Assembly (NCBI RefSeq): GCF_900215145.1
Contig: NZ_OBDO01000010.1
Span: forward strand, 124,001 to 188,000
Direction: 5' to 3'
Source: Geodermatophilus sabuli
GTDB taxonomy: Bacteria; Actinomycetota; Actinomycetes; Mycobacteriales; Geodermatophilaceae
Length of the DNA stretch: 64,000 nucleotides
In this document: positions 52,676-61,380 of the stretch, piece after piece
Layout of the letters: each line of letters opens with the position of its first letter
Position numbering within the stretch: position 1 is the stretch's first letter
Made by a program: the position numbers and the translations under genes
Notes under the pieces: generated by a model
The model's input: only the letters and a program-made list of their open reading frames with translations
Told to the model about the DNA's origin: nothing
The model's database searches: none

Positions 52676-54694
52676 TCAGGCGCTGACGGTCGCGAGCACG
52701 TCCTCGCCGTAGAGCTCCAGCTTGCGGGCACCGACGCCGGGCAGGGCGGCCAGCTCGCGCAGGGTGGTCGGCCGGCTCTCGGCGATCGCCTGCAGGGTCG
52801 CGTCGGTGAAGACGACGTAGGCGGGGACCGACGCGGAGGCCGCTGCCTCGCTGCGCCATGTCCGCAGCCGCTCGAACAGCTCGCCCGCGGCTCCCTCGAG
52901 CACCACCTTGGCGCGCTTCTGCTTGCGTGGCGCCGGTGCGGCCGTGGGCGCCGACTCCGGCACCAGACCGGTGAGGAAGCGGCTGCGCGGTCGGGAGCGG
53001 CGACCGCCGGGGTTGCGGGTCAGCGACCACGACAGCGTCAGCTGCTCCCGGGCGCGGGTGACCGCCACGTAGAGCAGCCGCCGCTCCTCCTCCACCGCCT
53101 CGGGGCGGGACAGCGACTGGGCGATGGGCAGGACGCCGTCGACCAGCCCGACGACGAAGACCACGTCCCACTCCAGGCCCTTCGCGGCGTGCATCGACGC
53201 CAGCGTGACGCCCTGCACCGTCGGGGCGTGCTGGGCATCGGCCCGGGCGGCGAGGTGGGCCACGAAGCCGGCGAGGTCGAGCGTGGGGGTCTCGGCCACC
53301 AGGTCGACGGCGAGGTCGACGAGTGCGGCCAGTGACTGCCACCGGTCGCGCGCGGCGCCACCGGGCGGCGGGCGGTGCTCGACCCAGCCGGTGGAGGCCA
53401 GCACATCGCGCACCGTGGGCACCAGCGCTCCGGGCTCCGAGCCGCCGGCGGCGGCACCGCGCAGCAGCAGCACCGCCTCGCGCACCTCGGGCCGCTCGAA
53501 GAACCGCTCACCGCCCTTGAGCACGTACGGGACGCCCGCGTCGGTGAGCGCGTTCTCGTAGACCTCCGACTGGGCGTTGATGCGGAACAGCACCGCGATC
53601 TCCGCGGCCGGCGTGCCCGCCTCGATGAACGCCCGGCACGCCTGGGCGACCGCGGCGGCCTCGGTGGGCTCGTCGGCGTGCTCGAAGAACCGTGGCGCCG
53701 GACCCTCGGCGCGCTGGCCGAGCAGCCGCAGGCCGGGCAGCCCCTTGCGCCGCGGCGCCTGACCGATCAGCTTGTTGGCCAGCGCCACGACCTGCGGCGT
53801 CGACCGGTAGTCGCGCTCGAGCTTGACCACCTCGGCGTCGGGATAGCGGTCGGCGAAGCCCAGCAGGTAGTCGGGGTCGGCGCCGGTGAAGGAGTAGATC
53901 GTCTGGTTCGGGTCGCCCACGACGCAGACGCTGGCGCGCCCGCCGAGCCACGCGTCCAGCAGCCGCTGCTGCAGCGGGTTGACGTCCTGGTACTCGTCGA
54001 CGACGAAGTGCCGGTACTGCGCCCGGACCTCACGGGCGACCTCGCGGTGCTCCTCCAGCGCATAGGCGGTGACGAGCAGGAGGTCCTCGAAGTCGAGCAC
54101 GCCGTCGCGCTGCTTGGCCGACTCGTACCCCGCGTACACCTGCGCGACGGCGGCCGGCTCGAACGGCGGCTCCCGGCCAGCGGCCTGGGCGCGGACCGGG
54201 TAGTCGTCGGGCGTGGCCAGCGTCGTCTTGGCCCACTCGATCTCGCTGGCGAGGTCGCGCAGGCTGGTGCGGTCGGTGGACAGCCGGGAGCGGGAGGCGG
54301 CCGAGGCGACCAGCCGCAGCTTGTTCTCGACCAGCCCGGGCATCGGCCCGCCGAGCACCCGGGGCGCGAAGTAGCGCAGCTGCCGCATCGCGGCGGCGTG
54401 GAAGGTGCGCGCCTGCACGCCGCCCACCCCGAGCCCGGCCAGGCGGGCCCGCAGCTCCCCCGCCGCCCGGGCGGTGAAGGTCACCGCCAGGACCTGCTCG
54501 GGCACGAAGACCCCGGTGTGGACGCCGTAGGCGATGCGGTGCGTGATGGTGCGCGTCTTGCCGGTGCCGGCACCGGCGAGGATGCAGACCGGCCCGGTCA
54601 CCGCCTGTGCGGCCGCGCGCTGCTCGTCGTCCAGCTGCGCGAGCACGGCCTCGGCACCCTGGACGACGTCGGGCGCTCCGGCGAGCTGCGACAT
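52676..54694 (-). CDS. uvrD2: ATP-dependent DNA helicase UvrD2
   Basis: A superfamily 1A helicase of 672 residues with a C-terminal HRDC domain (about 600-672, TLRELAALPGVGARKLELYG). Helicase motifs are in order: Q motif LDDEQRAAAQA, motif I LAGAGTGKTRT, Ia AVTFTARAAGELRARL, II VVDEYQDVNPLQQRLL, III VVGDPNQTIYSFTGADP, IV KLERDYRST, V VTLASMHAAKGLEWDVV, VI RRLLYVAVTRARE. The Cys4 motif of some UvrD2 proteins is not seen. ATG 54694 has GGGAGGAG upstream. It is divergent from the mycoredoxin gene, as in mycobacteria. Confidence 0.94.
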   Translation of the reverse strand: MSQLAGAPDVVQGAEAVLAQLDDEQRAAAQAVTGPVCILAGAGTGKTRTITHRIAYGVHTGVFVPEQVLAVTFTARAAGELRARLAGLGVGGVQARTFHAAAMRQLRYFAPRVLGGPMPGLVENKLRLVASAASRSRLSTDRTSLRDLASEIEWAKTTLATPDDYPVRAQAAGREPPFEPAAVAQVYAGYESAKQRDGVLDFEDLLLVTAYALEEHREVAREVRAQYRHFVVDEYQDVNPLQQRLLDAWLGGRASVCVVGDPNQTIYSFTGADPDYLLGFADRYPDAEVVKLERDYRSTPQVVALANKLIGQAPRRKGLPGLRLLGQRAEGPAPRFFEHADEPTEAAAVAQACRAFIEAGTPAAEIAVLFRINAQSEVYENALTDAGVPYVLKGGERFFERPEVREAVLLLRGAAAGGSEPGALVPTVRDVLASTGWVEHRPPPGGAARDRWQSLAALVDLAVDLVAETPTLDLAGFVAHLAARADAQHAPTVQGVTLASMHAAKGLEWDVVFVVGLVDGVLPIAQSLSRPEAVEEERRLLYVAVTRAREQLTLSWSLTRNPGGRRSRPRSRFLTGLVPESAPTAAPAPRKQKRAKVVLEGAAGELFERLRTWRSEAAASASVPAYVVFTDATLQAIAESRPTTLRELAALPGVGARKLELYGEDVLATVSA

Positions 54695-54848
54695 CCGGAC
54701 TCCTCCCTCGATCCGCCTTCCTCGACGGCGCCCCATCCTCCCAGCCGGCGCCGACGCTGCGGGGAAGCATCCCCAGGGGCGCGGCGTTGGGCCCACTGGT
54801 GGCGCGGACCCCGAGCCACGGACCCGATCGACCAGGAGGACCCCTTCG

Positions 54849-55112
54849 ATGAGCGCAGCTCCGGCCGCCGTGACCATGTACACCACCCCGTGGTGCGGCT
54901 ACTGCGTGCGGCTGAAGAAGATGATGCAGCTCGAGGGGATCGAGTACGCCGAGGTCGACATCGAGCGCGACCCCGCTGCCGCGGAGATCGTCATGAAGGC
55001 CAACGGCGGCAACCAGACCGTGCCGACGCTCGTCTTCGCCGACGGCACCGCGCTGACCAACCCCAGCATCGACCAGGTGAAGTCGCAGCTGGCGGAGGTC
55101 ACCAGCGCCTGA
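54849..55112 (+). CDS. Mycoredoxin-type glutaredoxin-like protein
   Basis: An 87-residue thioredoxin-fold oxidoreductase, Mrx1 type, which reduces mycothiol-mixed disulfides. The active site CGYC lies in YTTPWCGYCVRLKKMMQLEG; the cis-proline loop is NQTVPTLVFADG, and LTNPSIDQVKSQL closes the fold. AGGAGGACC precedes ATG 54849. Its location beside uvrD2 matches the mycobacterial mrx1 gene. Confidence 0.92.
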   Translation: MSAAPAAVTMYTTPWCGYCVRLKKMMQLEGIEYAEVDIERDPAAAEIVMKANGGNQTVPTLVFADGTALTNPSIDQVKSQLAEVTSA

Positions 55113-55231
55113 CGGCGAGTGATCCCCCCGTGGCGTTGCGCCAGCGGGCATCATCGTCGCCTGAGGGTCGCAACCGTGGCCCTGGACGTCCCGGCCGACC
55201 GGCCGGGCCACGCCCCTGGGAGGACGCCGTC

Positions 55232-55783
55232 GTGAGTTCGAGCGTCGAGCACGCTGCCGCCGCGGCCGCCTGCCCGGACGACGCACTCCCGGCGGAGGAG
55301 CTGGCGGTCATGGTCGTCCGCACCGGGCGTGGCTGGTCCGTGCTCTCCCCCGGTCGCGCCGAGGACGTCGCCGACCTCGTCGAGGGCATGTCCCTCGCCG
55401 ACCTGGTGGCCGAGGAACTGGGCGGGCTCGCGGAGCCCGACCGCACCACCCGGCGGGCCGCGCGTGGCACGACCACGGACGTCGCGGCCGACGCCGATCC
55501 GCGCGACGCCCGCCTCGCGGTGCTGGAGCGCACGGTGGCCCAGCTGGAGCACGCCCTGGCTGCCCGGGTGTCCACCGAGCGGGCCATCGGGGTGCTGGCC
55601 GAGCGGCACGGCTCGACGCCGCGGCAGGCCTTCGAACTGCTGCGGGGCGACGCCCGCGCCCAGGGGCGACCGGTGGCGGAGCTCGCCCGCGAGGTGCTCG
55701 ACGCGCTGGCGCCCGCCACCGGCGAGCCCTCCCGGACCCGCCCCGCGGACGGCGGCCGGCTGCCGGCGGAGGGCCGGTCCTGA
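55232..55783 (+). CDS. ANTAR-domain RNA-binding regulator
   Basis: A 183-residue protein with a poorly conserved N-terminal half and a C-terminal ANTAR domain (about residues 100-165). The domain includes LERTVAQLEHALAARVSTER, AIGVLAERHGSTPRQAFELL and RGDARAQGRPVAELAREVLD. ANTAR domains bind tandem hairpins in mRNA leaders and counter termination. No GAF or receiver domain is obvious, though residues 25-70 may be a reduced sensor. GTG 55232 has GGGAGGACG upstream. The stop overlaps the start of the next gene (CTGA). Confidence 0.83.
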   Translation: MSSSVEHAAAAAACPDDALPAEELAVMVVRTGRGWSVLSPGRAEDVADLVEGMSLADLVAEELGGLAEPDRTTRRAARGTTTDVAADADPRDARLAVLERTVAQLEHALAARVSTERAIGVLAERHGSTPRQAFELLRGDARAQGRPVAELAREVLDALAPATGEPSRTRPADGGRLPAEGRS

Positions 55784-56430
55784 CCCGTCCGGAACCGCTC
55801 ACCCCGGCAGCGCTGGGCGACCGGCTGGCCGCCCTGCTGGCCGACCTCGACCCGGAGCCCGGCGCCGCCGCGCTGCGGGTGGCCGTGGACGGTCCCGACG
55901 TCGCGGCACCGGACGAGCTCGCCCGGGCGGTGGCCGGGCGCCTGCCGGCCCTGGGCCGGCCCGCCGTCGTCGTCCCCGCGGGCGGCTTCCTGCGACCGGC
56001 GTCGCTGCGGCTGGAGCACGGCCGGACCGACCCGGATGCCCGGTACACCGACTGGCTGGACGCGGCGGCACTGGCCCGGGAGGTCCTGGGCCCGGTCGGC
56101 CCCGGGGGCGACGGTTCCTACCTGCCCGTGCTGTGGGACGTGGAGCGGGACCGCGCCGCCCGGGCCCGCCCCGAGCCGATGCCGCCCGGTGGTGTGCTGC
56201 TCGTCCCCGGAGCGCTGCTGCAGGGCCTCGGGCTGGCCTTCGACGTCGTCGTCCACCTGCGGGTGGCGCCGGCCGCCCGGCGGCGGCGCACCCCGGCGGA
56301 GCGGGCCTGGGAGCTGCCCGCCTTCGACCGCTACGACGACGAGGTGGACCCGGTCGCCCTCGCCGACGCCGTCGTGCTGGCCGACTCCCCCGACCACCCC
56401 GCGCTGGTGCTGCAGGGCCGCTTCAGCTGA
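55780..56430 (+). CDS. Uridine-kinase-like P-loop protein with degenerate Walker A
   Basis: A 216-residue protein resembling actinobacterial uridine/nucleoside kinases. Recognisable parts are LRVAVDGPDVAAPDELARAV at the P-loop position, the RYTDWLDAAALAREVLGPVG lid region, SYLPVLWDVERDRAAR and VLLVPGALLQGLGLAFDVVV (Walker B-like strand). The GKS/T residues of Walker A are replaced, so phosphoryl transfer is doubtful. No ATG, GTG or TTG opens the frame before the fold starts. CTG 55780, overlapping the ANTAR stop and preceded by GGAGGG, is the best start; GTG 55879 would cut the first strand. Confidence 0.7.
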   Translation: MTRPEPLTPAALGDRLAALLADLDPEPGAAALRVAVDGPDVAAPDELARAVAGRLPALGRPAVVVPAGGFLRPASLRLEHGRTDPDARYTDWLDAAALAREVLGPVGPGGDGSYLPVLWDVERDRAARARPEPMPPGGVLLVPGALLQGLGLAFDVVVHLRVAPAARRRRTPAERAWELPAFDRYDDEVDPVALADAVVLADSPDHPALVLQGRFS

Positions 56431-57421
56431 GCTCGCCGTCGACCCACCGGTCGATGATGTGCCGGGCGATGGAGACCGCCGGCGGGAGCGCCTGCGGGCC
56501 CTCGCCCGAGCGCAGTTCGTCCCGCGTGAACCAGCGGGCCTCCTCGATCTCGGTGGGGTCCAGCCGCAGCGTGGGGTCGCCGACGACGCGGGCGGTGAAC
56601 CCGAGCATCAGCGACTGCGGGAACGGCCACGGCTGGCTGCCCACGTAACGGATGTCGGTCACCGCGACGCCGACCTCCTCCGCCACCTCGCGGGCCACGG
56701 CGCCCTCGGCGGACTCCCCCGGCTCGACGAACCCGGCGAGGATGGAGAACCGGCCGGGCGGCCAGACCGCCTGCCGGCCGAGGATGCACCGGTCGCCACC
56801 GTCGTGGACCAGCATGATCACGGCGGGATCGGTGCGCGGGAAGATCTCCGCGCCGGTCTGCGGGTCCCGCTGCACCCAGCCGGCCCGCTCGATCGTCGTC
56901 GCGGCGCCCGACAGCGGGCTGAACCGGTTGCGCTCGTGCCACTCCAGGATGCCGATGGCCTCGGCGAGCAGTCCGGCGTCGAGGTCCCCGAGGTCGGCGC
57001 CCACCTCGCGCAGGCCGGCCCAGGTGTCGACCGGGCGGCCGCCGACGGTCAGCCGCCGCTCCGCCCGCACCGCGGCGTAGGGCACCCCGTCGGCCTCGCC
57101 GAGGTACACCGCCCCCGCGGGCAGCTCGGGCTGCTCTTCCCACAGCAGCCGGGGCCCACCCTCGGCCTCCTGCACGGGCACGGCCCGGCGCTCGTCGACC
57201 ACCAGCACCCGGACAGAGCGACCGCCGGTGGGGTCGGGCAGCGACCGCGCCAGGTGGCTGCGGTCGTGCGCCGATCGGGACAGCACCGGCACCGGGCCGG
57301 CCGGGGACGGCGTGCTCTCCGGCCACGCGACGGCCGCCCGGTCGGCGGGCGGCTCCCCCGCGGGCCGCTCACCCGGCGCCGGGTTGTCGGCAGGTGTGCT
57401 GCCGCCGGCAGGGACGCTCAC
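56423..57421 (-). CDS. nudC: NAD(+) diphosphatase NudC-like Nudix hydrolase lacking the zinc ribbon
   Basis: A 332-residue Nudix hydrolase of the NudC type, which cleaves NAD(H) and removes NAD caps from RNA. The Nudix box is GFVEPGESAEGAVAREVAEE followed by VGV. The NudC signature YVGSQPWPFPQSLMLGF and FPRTDPAVIMLVHDGG are intact. The four zinc-ribbon cysteines expected before FPRTDPAVI are absent; that segment reads NRFSPLSGAATTIERAGWVQ. GTG 57421 start. It converges with the uridine-kinase-like gene, overlapping 8 bp at the ends. Confidence 0.88.
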   Translation of the reverse strand: MSVPAGGSTPADNPAPGERPAGEPPADRAAVAWPESTPSPAGPVPVLSRSAHDRSHLARSLPDPTGGRSVRVLVVDERRAVPVQEAEGGPRLLWEEQPELPAGAVYLGEADGVPYAAVRAERRLTVGGRPVDTWAGLREVGADLGDLDAGLLAEAIGILEWHERNRFSPLSGAATTIERAGWVQRDPQTGAEIFPRTDPAVIMLVHDGGDRCILGRQAVWPPGRFSILAGFVEPGESAEGAVAREVAEEVGVAVTDIRYVGSQPWPFPQSLMLGFTARVVGDPTLRLDPTEIEEARWFTRDELRSGEGPQALPPAVSIARHIIDRWVDGELS

Positions 57422-57485
57422 GGGGTCTCCTCGCTGTCACCTGTCGGCCGGCGGCGCGATGCGGCCGTCGTCCGGGTCGGCTCCG

Positions 57486-58865
57486 TCACGCCCCGGGCTC
57501 CGGGACCGCCGCGGCGCTGGCACTGACGTCCACCGGGCCGAGGGTCCGCAGCGGGGTGGCCACCCGCTCGGCGTCGCCCACCACGACCGCGGTCAGCCCC
57601 GCCGGCTGGAGGTACCGGTGGGCGGCGGCCTGCACGTCGTCGACGGTGACCTCCGCCAGCGCACGCCCGTGCTCGGTCAGCCAGTTGGGGGGCAGGCCGG
57701 CGCCGACGAGCGCCGAGACCGTGCTGGCCAGCCCGGCATGCGTGGCCGTGGACAGCGCCATGGTGCCCAGCACGTAGCGCCGGGCGTCGTCGAGCTCGTC
57801 GGCACCGACGGGGGTCAGCGCCATCCGGCCGAGCTCGTACCCGATCTCCAGCATGGCCGGGCCGGTCACCTCGGTGGCGACGTCGGCCTCCACGAGGAAC
57901 GAGGAGGCGCCGGCCAGGTGGTCGACCGCGCTGCGCGGGCTGTAGCTGTACCCCCGCCGCTCGCGGATGTTCTCGACCAGCCGGGACGAGAAGTACCCGC
58001 CGTAGACCATGTTGGCCAGCCGGACGGCGGGCAGGTCGGGGTCGGTGCGGCTGGGCGCGGGACCGCCCAGCCGGATGTTGGACTGCACCGCGCCGGGCCG
58101 GTCGACCACCTCGAGGTGACCGGGCGCCAGCTGCGGGGCGGGCGGGGCGGTGACCGCCGTCCCCTCGCCGTTCCAGCCGGCCAGCGCCTCCCCGGCGGCG
58201 TCGACGGCCGCGGCGGGGTCCAGGTCACCGACGAGGACCAGCGTGCTGCCGGCGGGCAGCACCCGCTCGCGGTGCAGCTTGCGCAGGGCGGGGCCGCGCA
58301 CGGCCTCGACCAGTTCGGGGGTCGGCAGCTGCTCGGCGTAGGGGTGGGTGCCGTAGCGGCGGGCGGCCAGCGCGGTGCGTGCGATGACCCCGGGCTGCGA
58401 GCGTGCGATGGAGATGCGCTCGGCGACGCGGGCGCGCTCGGCCTCCACCAGCTCGCCGGGGTAGGTCGCGCTGGTGAGCACCTCGGCCAGCACGTCCAGG
58501 ACGGGGGCCAGGCCCTCCGCCAGCAGGGTGGTGGAGAACAGCAGCCGATCGGGGTCGGTGGAGACCGACAGCTCGCCGCCGTGGGCCTGCATCAGCTGGG
58601 CGATGCCGGTCGCGTCGTGGTCGGTGGTGCCGAGCAGGACGGCGCCGGAGAGGACCGCCGTCCGGGCGCCGTGCACGGCTGCGGTCCGGGCCGTCGCGGC
58701 GGCGAACGGCACCCGCAGCCGCAGCTCGACCAGCGGGACACCCGGGCGTGGCACGACGACCAGCCGCAGCCCGCTGGGCAGGGTCGTCTCGGTGACGGCC
58801 AGCTCCGGCTGGGGCCGGGGCTCGCCCAGCGGGGGCACGAGGCCGAGGTCAGGGGCGCTGGTCAC
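57486..58865 (-). CDS. M16 peptidase family protein, non-catalytic partner
   Basis: A 459-residue M16 protein. Where the active subunit has HxxEH, this one has GIAQLMQAHGG, so zinc and catalysis are missing. It keeps the R/Y pair region NIRERRGYSYSPRSAVDHLA that completes the active site of the partner in two-subunit M16B proteases. It overlaps the catalytic gene by 4 nt (ATGA). It is predicted to be cytoplasmic. Confidence 0.9.
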   Translation of the reverse strand: MTSAPDLGLVPPLGEPRPQPELAVTETTLPSGLRLVVVPRPGVPLVELRLRVPFAAATARTAAVHGARTAVLSGAVLLGTTDHDATGIAQLMQAHGGELSVSTDPDRLLFSTTLLAEGLAPVLDVLAEVLTSATYPGELVEAERARVAERISIARSQPGVIARTALAARRYGTHPYAEQLPTPELVEAVRGPALRKLHRERVLPAGSTLVLVGDLDPAAAVDAAGEALAGWNGEGTAVTAPPAPQLAPGHLEVVDRPGAVQSNIRLGGPAPSRTDPDLPAVRLANMVYGGYFSSRLVENIRERRGYSYSPRSAVDHLAGASSFLVEADVATEVTGPAMLEIGYELGRMALTPVGADELDDARRYVLGTMALSTATHAGLASTVSALVGAGLPPNWLTEHGRALAEVTVDDVQAAAHRYLQPAGLTAVVVGDAERVATPLRTLGPVDVSASAAAVPEPGA

Positions 58866-60172
58866 CGTCGTCCTCCTGTCGCGCGCAGCTCGAGGACCGC
58901 GGCGGTGCCGGGGTCCAACCCGAGGGCGGCGGACCGCACCTGCTCGGGGGTGACCGCCGACAGCCGGGCGGCAAGCTCCCCGGCCAGCTCGGCGCGGCCG
59001 TGGATGAGCTCGGCGGAGGCGAAGGCCAGCGTGCGACCGAGCACCGAGTCGGCCTGGCGCAGCAGCTGGGCCTCCGCGCGGGCCTGCACCCGGGCGAGCT
59101 CGTCGGCACCGACGCCGTCGGTGGCGATCCGACCGATCTCCTCGTGCACCGCGGTGAGCACCTTCTCGACGGTGACCGACGCCGGGTGGTGGACCTGCGT
59201 GGTGAGCAGGGTGGCGTCGCGGACGTCGAACGGGTCGCCGAACATGCCGACGTAGCTGCTCTGCGCCACGGCCAGCTGGTCGTCGTGCACCAGCCGGCGC
59301 TCGAGCCGCGAGGCGTCGCTCTCACTGAGCAGCTCGGCCAGCAGCACCGTGCCGAGGTAGGTGTCGAGGTCGCCGACCGGGTCGGGGACCCGCCAGCCGA
59401 TCGCGACGGCGGGAGCGGGGGCCAGGCGGTCCTCGACGACGCCGGAGCGCACGGTGGTCGGCGACGGCTCCCCGGTGTTCGGCGTCGACGGCACCTCGCG
59501 GGCCTCGATGGGACCGAACCACCGGCGGACCAGGCGCTCGGTCTCCTCGACGTCGAGGTCACCGCCCAGGCACAGGACGGCATTGCCCGGGGCGTAGTAG
59601 CGGTGGAAGAAGTCCGTCGCGTCCTCGACGGTGGAGGACTCGAGGTCGACGAAGGAGCCGTAGCCGTCGTGGGTGTTGGCGAAGCTCTCGAACGCGATCT
59701 GCGGCAGTTGCAGCCAGGGGAAGGCGCCGTAGGGCCGGTTGAGCACGTTGACCCGGATCTCCTCCTTCACCACGTCGATCTGGTTGCGGAGGTTCTCCTC
59801 GGTGATGGCCGGCGCCGCCATGCGGTCGGCCTCGAGGAACAGCGCGCGCTCCAGCGCCTCGGCGGGCAGCGCCTCGTAGTAGTTGGTGTAGTCCTGGTGG
59901 GTCGAGCCGTTGAAGGAACCCCCGGCGGCCTGGACCAGGCGGGCGTGTTCCATCTTCGGCACGTTGGCCGAACCCTGGAACATCAGGTGCTCGAAGAGGT
60001 GGGCGAATCCGGTGCGGCCCTGGGGCTCGTTGCGCATCCCGACGTCGTAGAAGACGGTCACGGCGACCACCGGCACGCTGCGGTCGGGTGCGAGCACGAC
60101 CCGCAGCCCGTTCTCCAGTCGGAAACGCTCCACCGGGTGCCGGAGGGTGAGGTCGGCCCCAGCTGCTGTCAC
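58862..60172 (-). CDS. M16 zinc peptidase, catalytic subunit
   Basis: A 436-residue M16 peptidase with the inverted zinc motif HLFEH in GRTGFAHLFEHLMFQGSANV and the distal Glu in FLEADRMAAPAITEENLRNQ with EVVKEEIR-like sequence. A second M16 domain lacking metal ligands follows. It probably forms a clamp with the downstream non-catalytic subunit to degrade peptides. GTG 60172 is preceded on its strand by TAGTGT with a 6-nt gap, so the mRNA is likely leaderless. The 290 bp upstream hold no called gene. Confidence 0.93.
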   Translation of the reverse strand: MTAAGADLTLRHPVERFRLENGLRVVLAPDRSVPVVAVTVFYDVGMRNEPQGRTGFAHLFEHLMFQGSANVPKMEHARLVQAAGGSFNGSTHQDYTNYYEALPAEALERALFLEADRMAAPAITEENLRNQIDVVKEEIRVNVLNRPYGAFPWLQLPQIAFESFANTHDGYGSFVDLESSTVEDATDFFHRYYAPGNAVLCLGGDLDVEETERLVRRWFGPIEAREVPSTPNTGEPSPTTVRSGVVEDRLAPAPAVAIGWRVPDPVGDLDTYLGTVLLAELLSESDASRLERRLVHDDQLAVAQSSYVGMFGDPFDVRDATLLTTQVHHPASVTVEKVLTAVHEEIGRIATDGVGADELARVQARAEAQLLRQADSVLGRTLAFASAELIHGRAELAGELAARLSAVTPEQVRSAALGLDPGTAAVLELRATGGRR

Positions 60173-60473
60173 GTCCCGACACTAACCGGGATGGGCGACG
60201 GGCCGCCGCGCGGTGGACCACCGGGGCGCGAGTCCGGCTCCGCTACGACGCGCCGACCGCCGGAGTCGTCGGCCCGCGGGCCCTCGACGAAGAGGCGCGC
60301 CGCCGTCGCAGGTCGCGGAGACCGCGAGGACGCCGAGCCCGACGGCGGCTGCAGAGGCGGTCCAGAGGATGCGGGGTGCGAGAGTCGTGTCATGGCGCAG
60401 ACCGTCTCGCCGCGCCGGTCGAGCCCACCCCGGAGCACCACCACGGACTGGTGCAGATCCCGGCGGAGCGGTC

Positions 60474-61352
60474 TCAGAGCACCTCGACGGCGCCGACGAG
60501 CCGGTCGATGACGCCGTACAGCTCCGCGTGGGTGTTGGGGATGGAGACGTAGAGCAGTGCCGGTGCGGGGCGTCCGACGTCGACGAGCAGCAGCGCCGCC
60601 CGCTCCCCCGTCGCGTCGTAGCCCTCGACGTCCCACTTCAGGTCGAACTCGATGAGGTGGGCCGCCGCGCCGTCGACGGTGCGCGCCTCGTCGCGGAGGA
60701 TGCGCCGCTCGTTGGGTGCCGGGTAGTAGTTGCCGCGCACGCTGTCGGCGACCTGGGCGACGGTGCCCTGCAGGCTGCCGGGGCCGGCGTAGCCGAACTC
60801 CGGTGCCAGCGGCCCGGAGGTGCACTGGGCGATGAACGTGCCGCCGTCGGGCGTGAGGTCCTGGGTCGTGAAGAACTGGCCGGCGACCGACGTGGTCTCC
60901 ACGACGACGCCGAGGTCGTACTCGTACCAGCCGCCGCCGAGGAACGGGTAGGCGATGCCGGCGGCCTCGTCCACGATCCGCACGGTGCCGGGCGGGAAGG
61001 TGGGGCCGGCCGCGACCGGCGGGCCGGAGGTGGCGCCGTCGTCGTCGGAGAGGTCCGACGGGCGACCCACCAGGAACCCGATCAGGACGACCAGCACCAC
61101 CCCGAGCACCGACAGCCCGACCGCCCAGGCCGCGCGTCCGCCGCCGCGTCCCGGTGACGGGGTGGGCGGCGGGACGACGGAGGGCGCCGGCGCCGGGGCC
61201 TGACCCGGGGCTGCCTGGACCTGCACGCCGGGGCCGGCGGGCGTGGTCACGTCCGACCATGCCGCGCCGTTCCACCAGCGCGCCATCCCGGGGGCGCCGT
61301 CGGGATCGGGGTACCAGCCCGGGGGCGCGCTCCCCTGCCCTGTTGCCGTCAC
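60474..61352 (-). CDS. DUF2510 membrane protein
   Basis: A 292-residue protein with an N-terminal DUF2510 domain (PPGWYPDPDGAPGMARWWNG AAWSD), a Pro/Ala linker, one membrane helix (AWAVGLSVLGVVLVVLIGFL) and an extracytoplasmic domain of about 180 residues. The outer domain contains GGGWYEYDLGVVVETTSVAG and FIAQCTSGPLAPEFGYAGPG. DUF2510 is a short cytoplasmic Trp-rich motif of unknown role. GTG 61352 follows TAGGGT with a 6-nt gap (leaderless). Function unknown. Confidence 0.82.
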   Translation of the reverse strand: MTATGQGSAPPGWYPDPDGAPGMARWWNGAAWSDVTTPAGPGVQVQAAPGQAPAPAPSVVPPPTPSPGRGGGRAAWAVGLSVLGVVLVVLIGFLVGRPSDLSDDDGATSGPPVAAGPTFPPGTVRIVDEAAGIAYPFLGGGWYEYDLGVVVETTSVAGQFFTTQDLTPDGGTFIAQCTSGPLAPEFGYAGPGSLQGTVAQVADSVRGNYYPAPNERRILRDEARTVDGAAAHLIEFDLKWDVEGYDATGERAALLLVDVGRPAPALLYVSIPNTHAELYGVIDRLVGAVEVL

Positions 61353-61380
61353 GGCGCCACCCTAGGTTCCGGCCGCCCCG

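Noticed and set aside
60185..60473. A minus-strand frame of about 75 codons opening at MTRLSHPASS upstream of the M16 gene
   Set aside because: No Shine-Dalgarno; its hydrophobic reading is in another frame without a start codon; composition is low-complexity.
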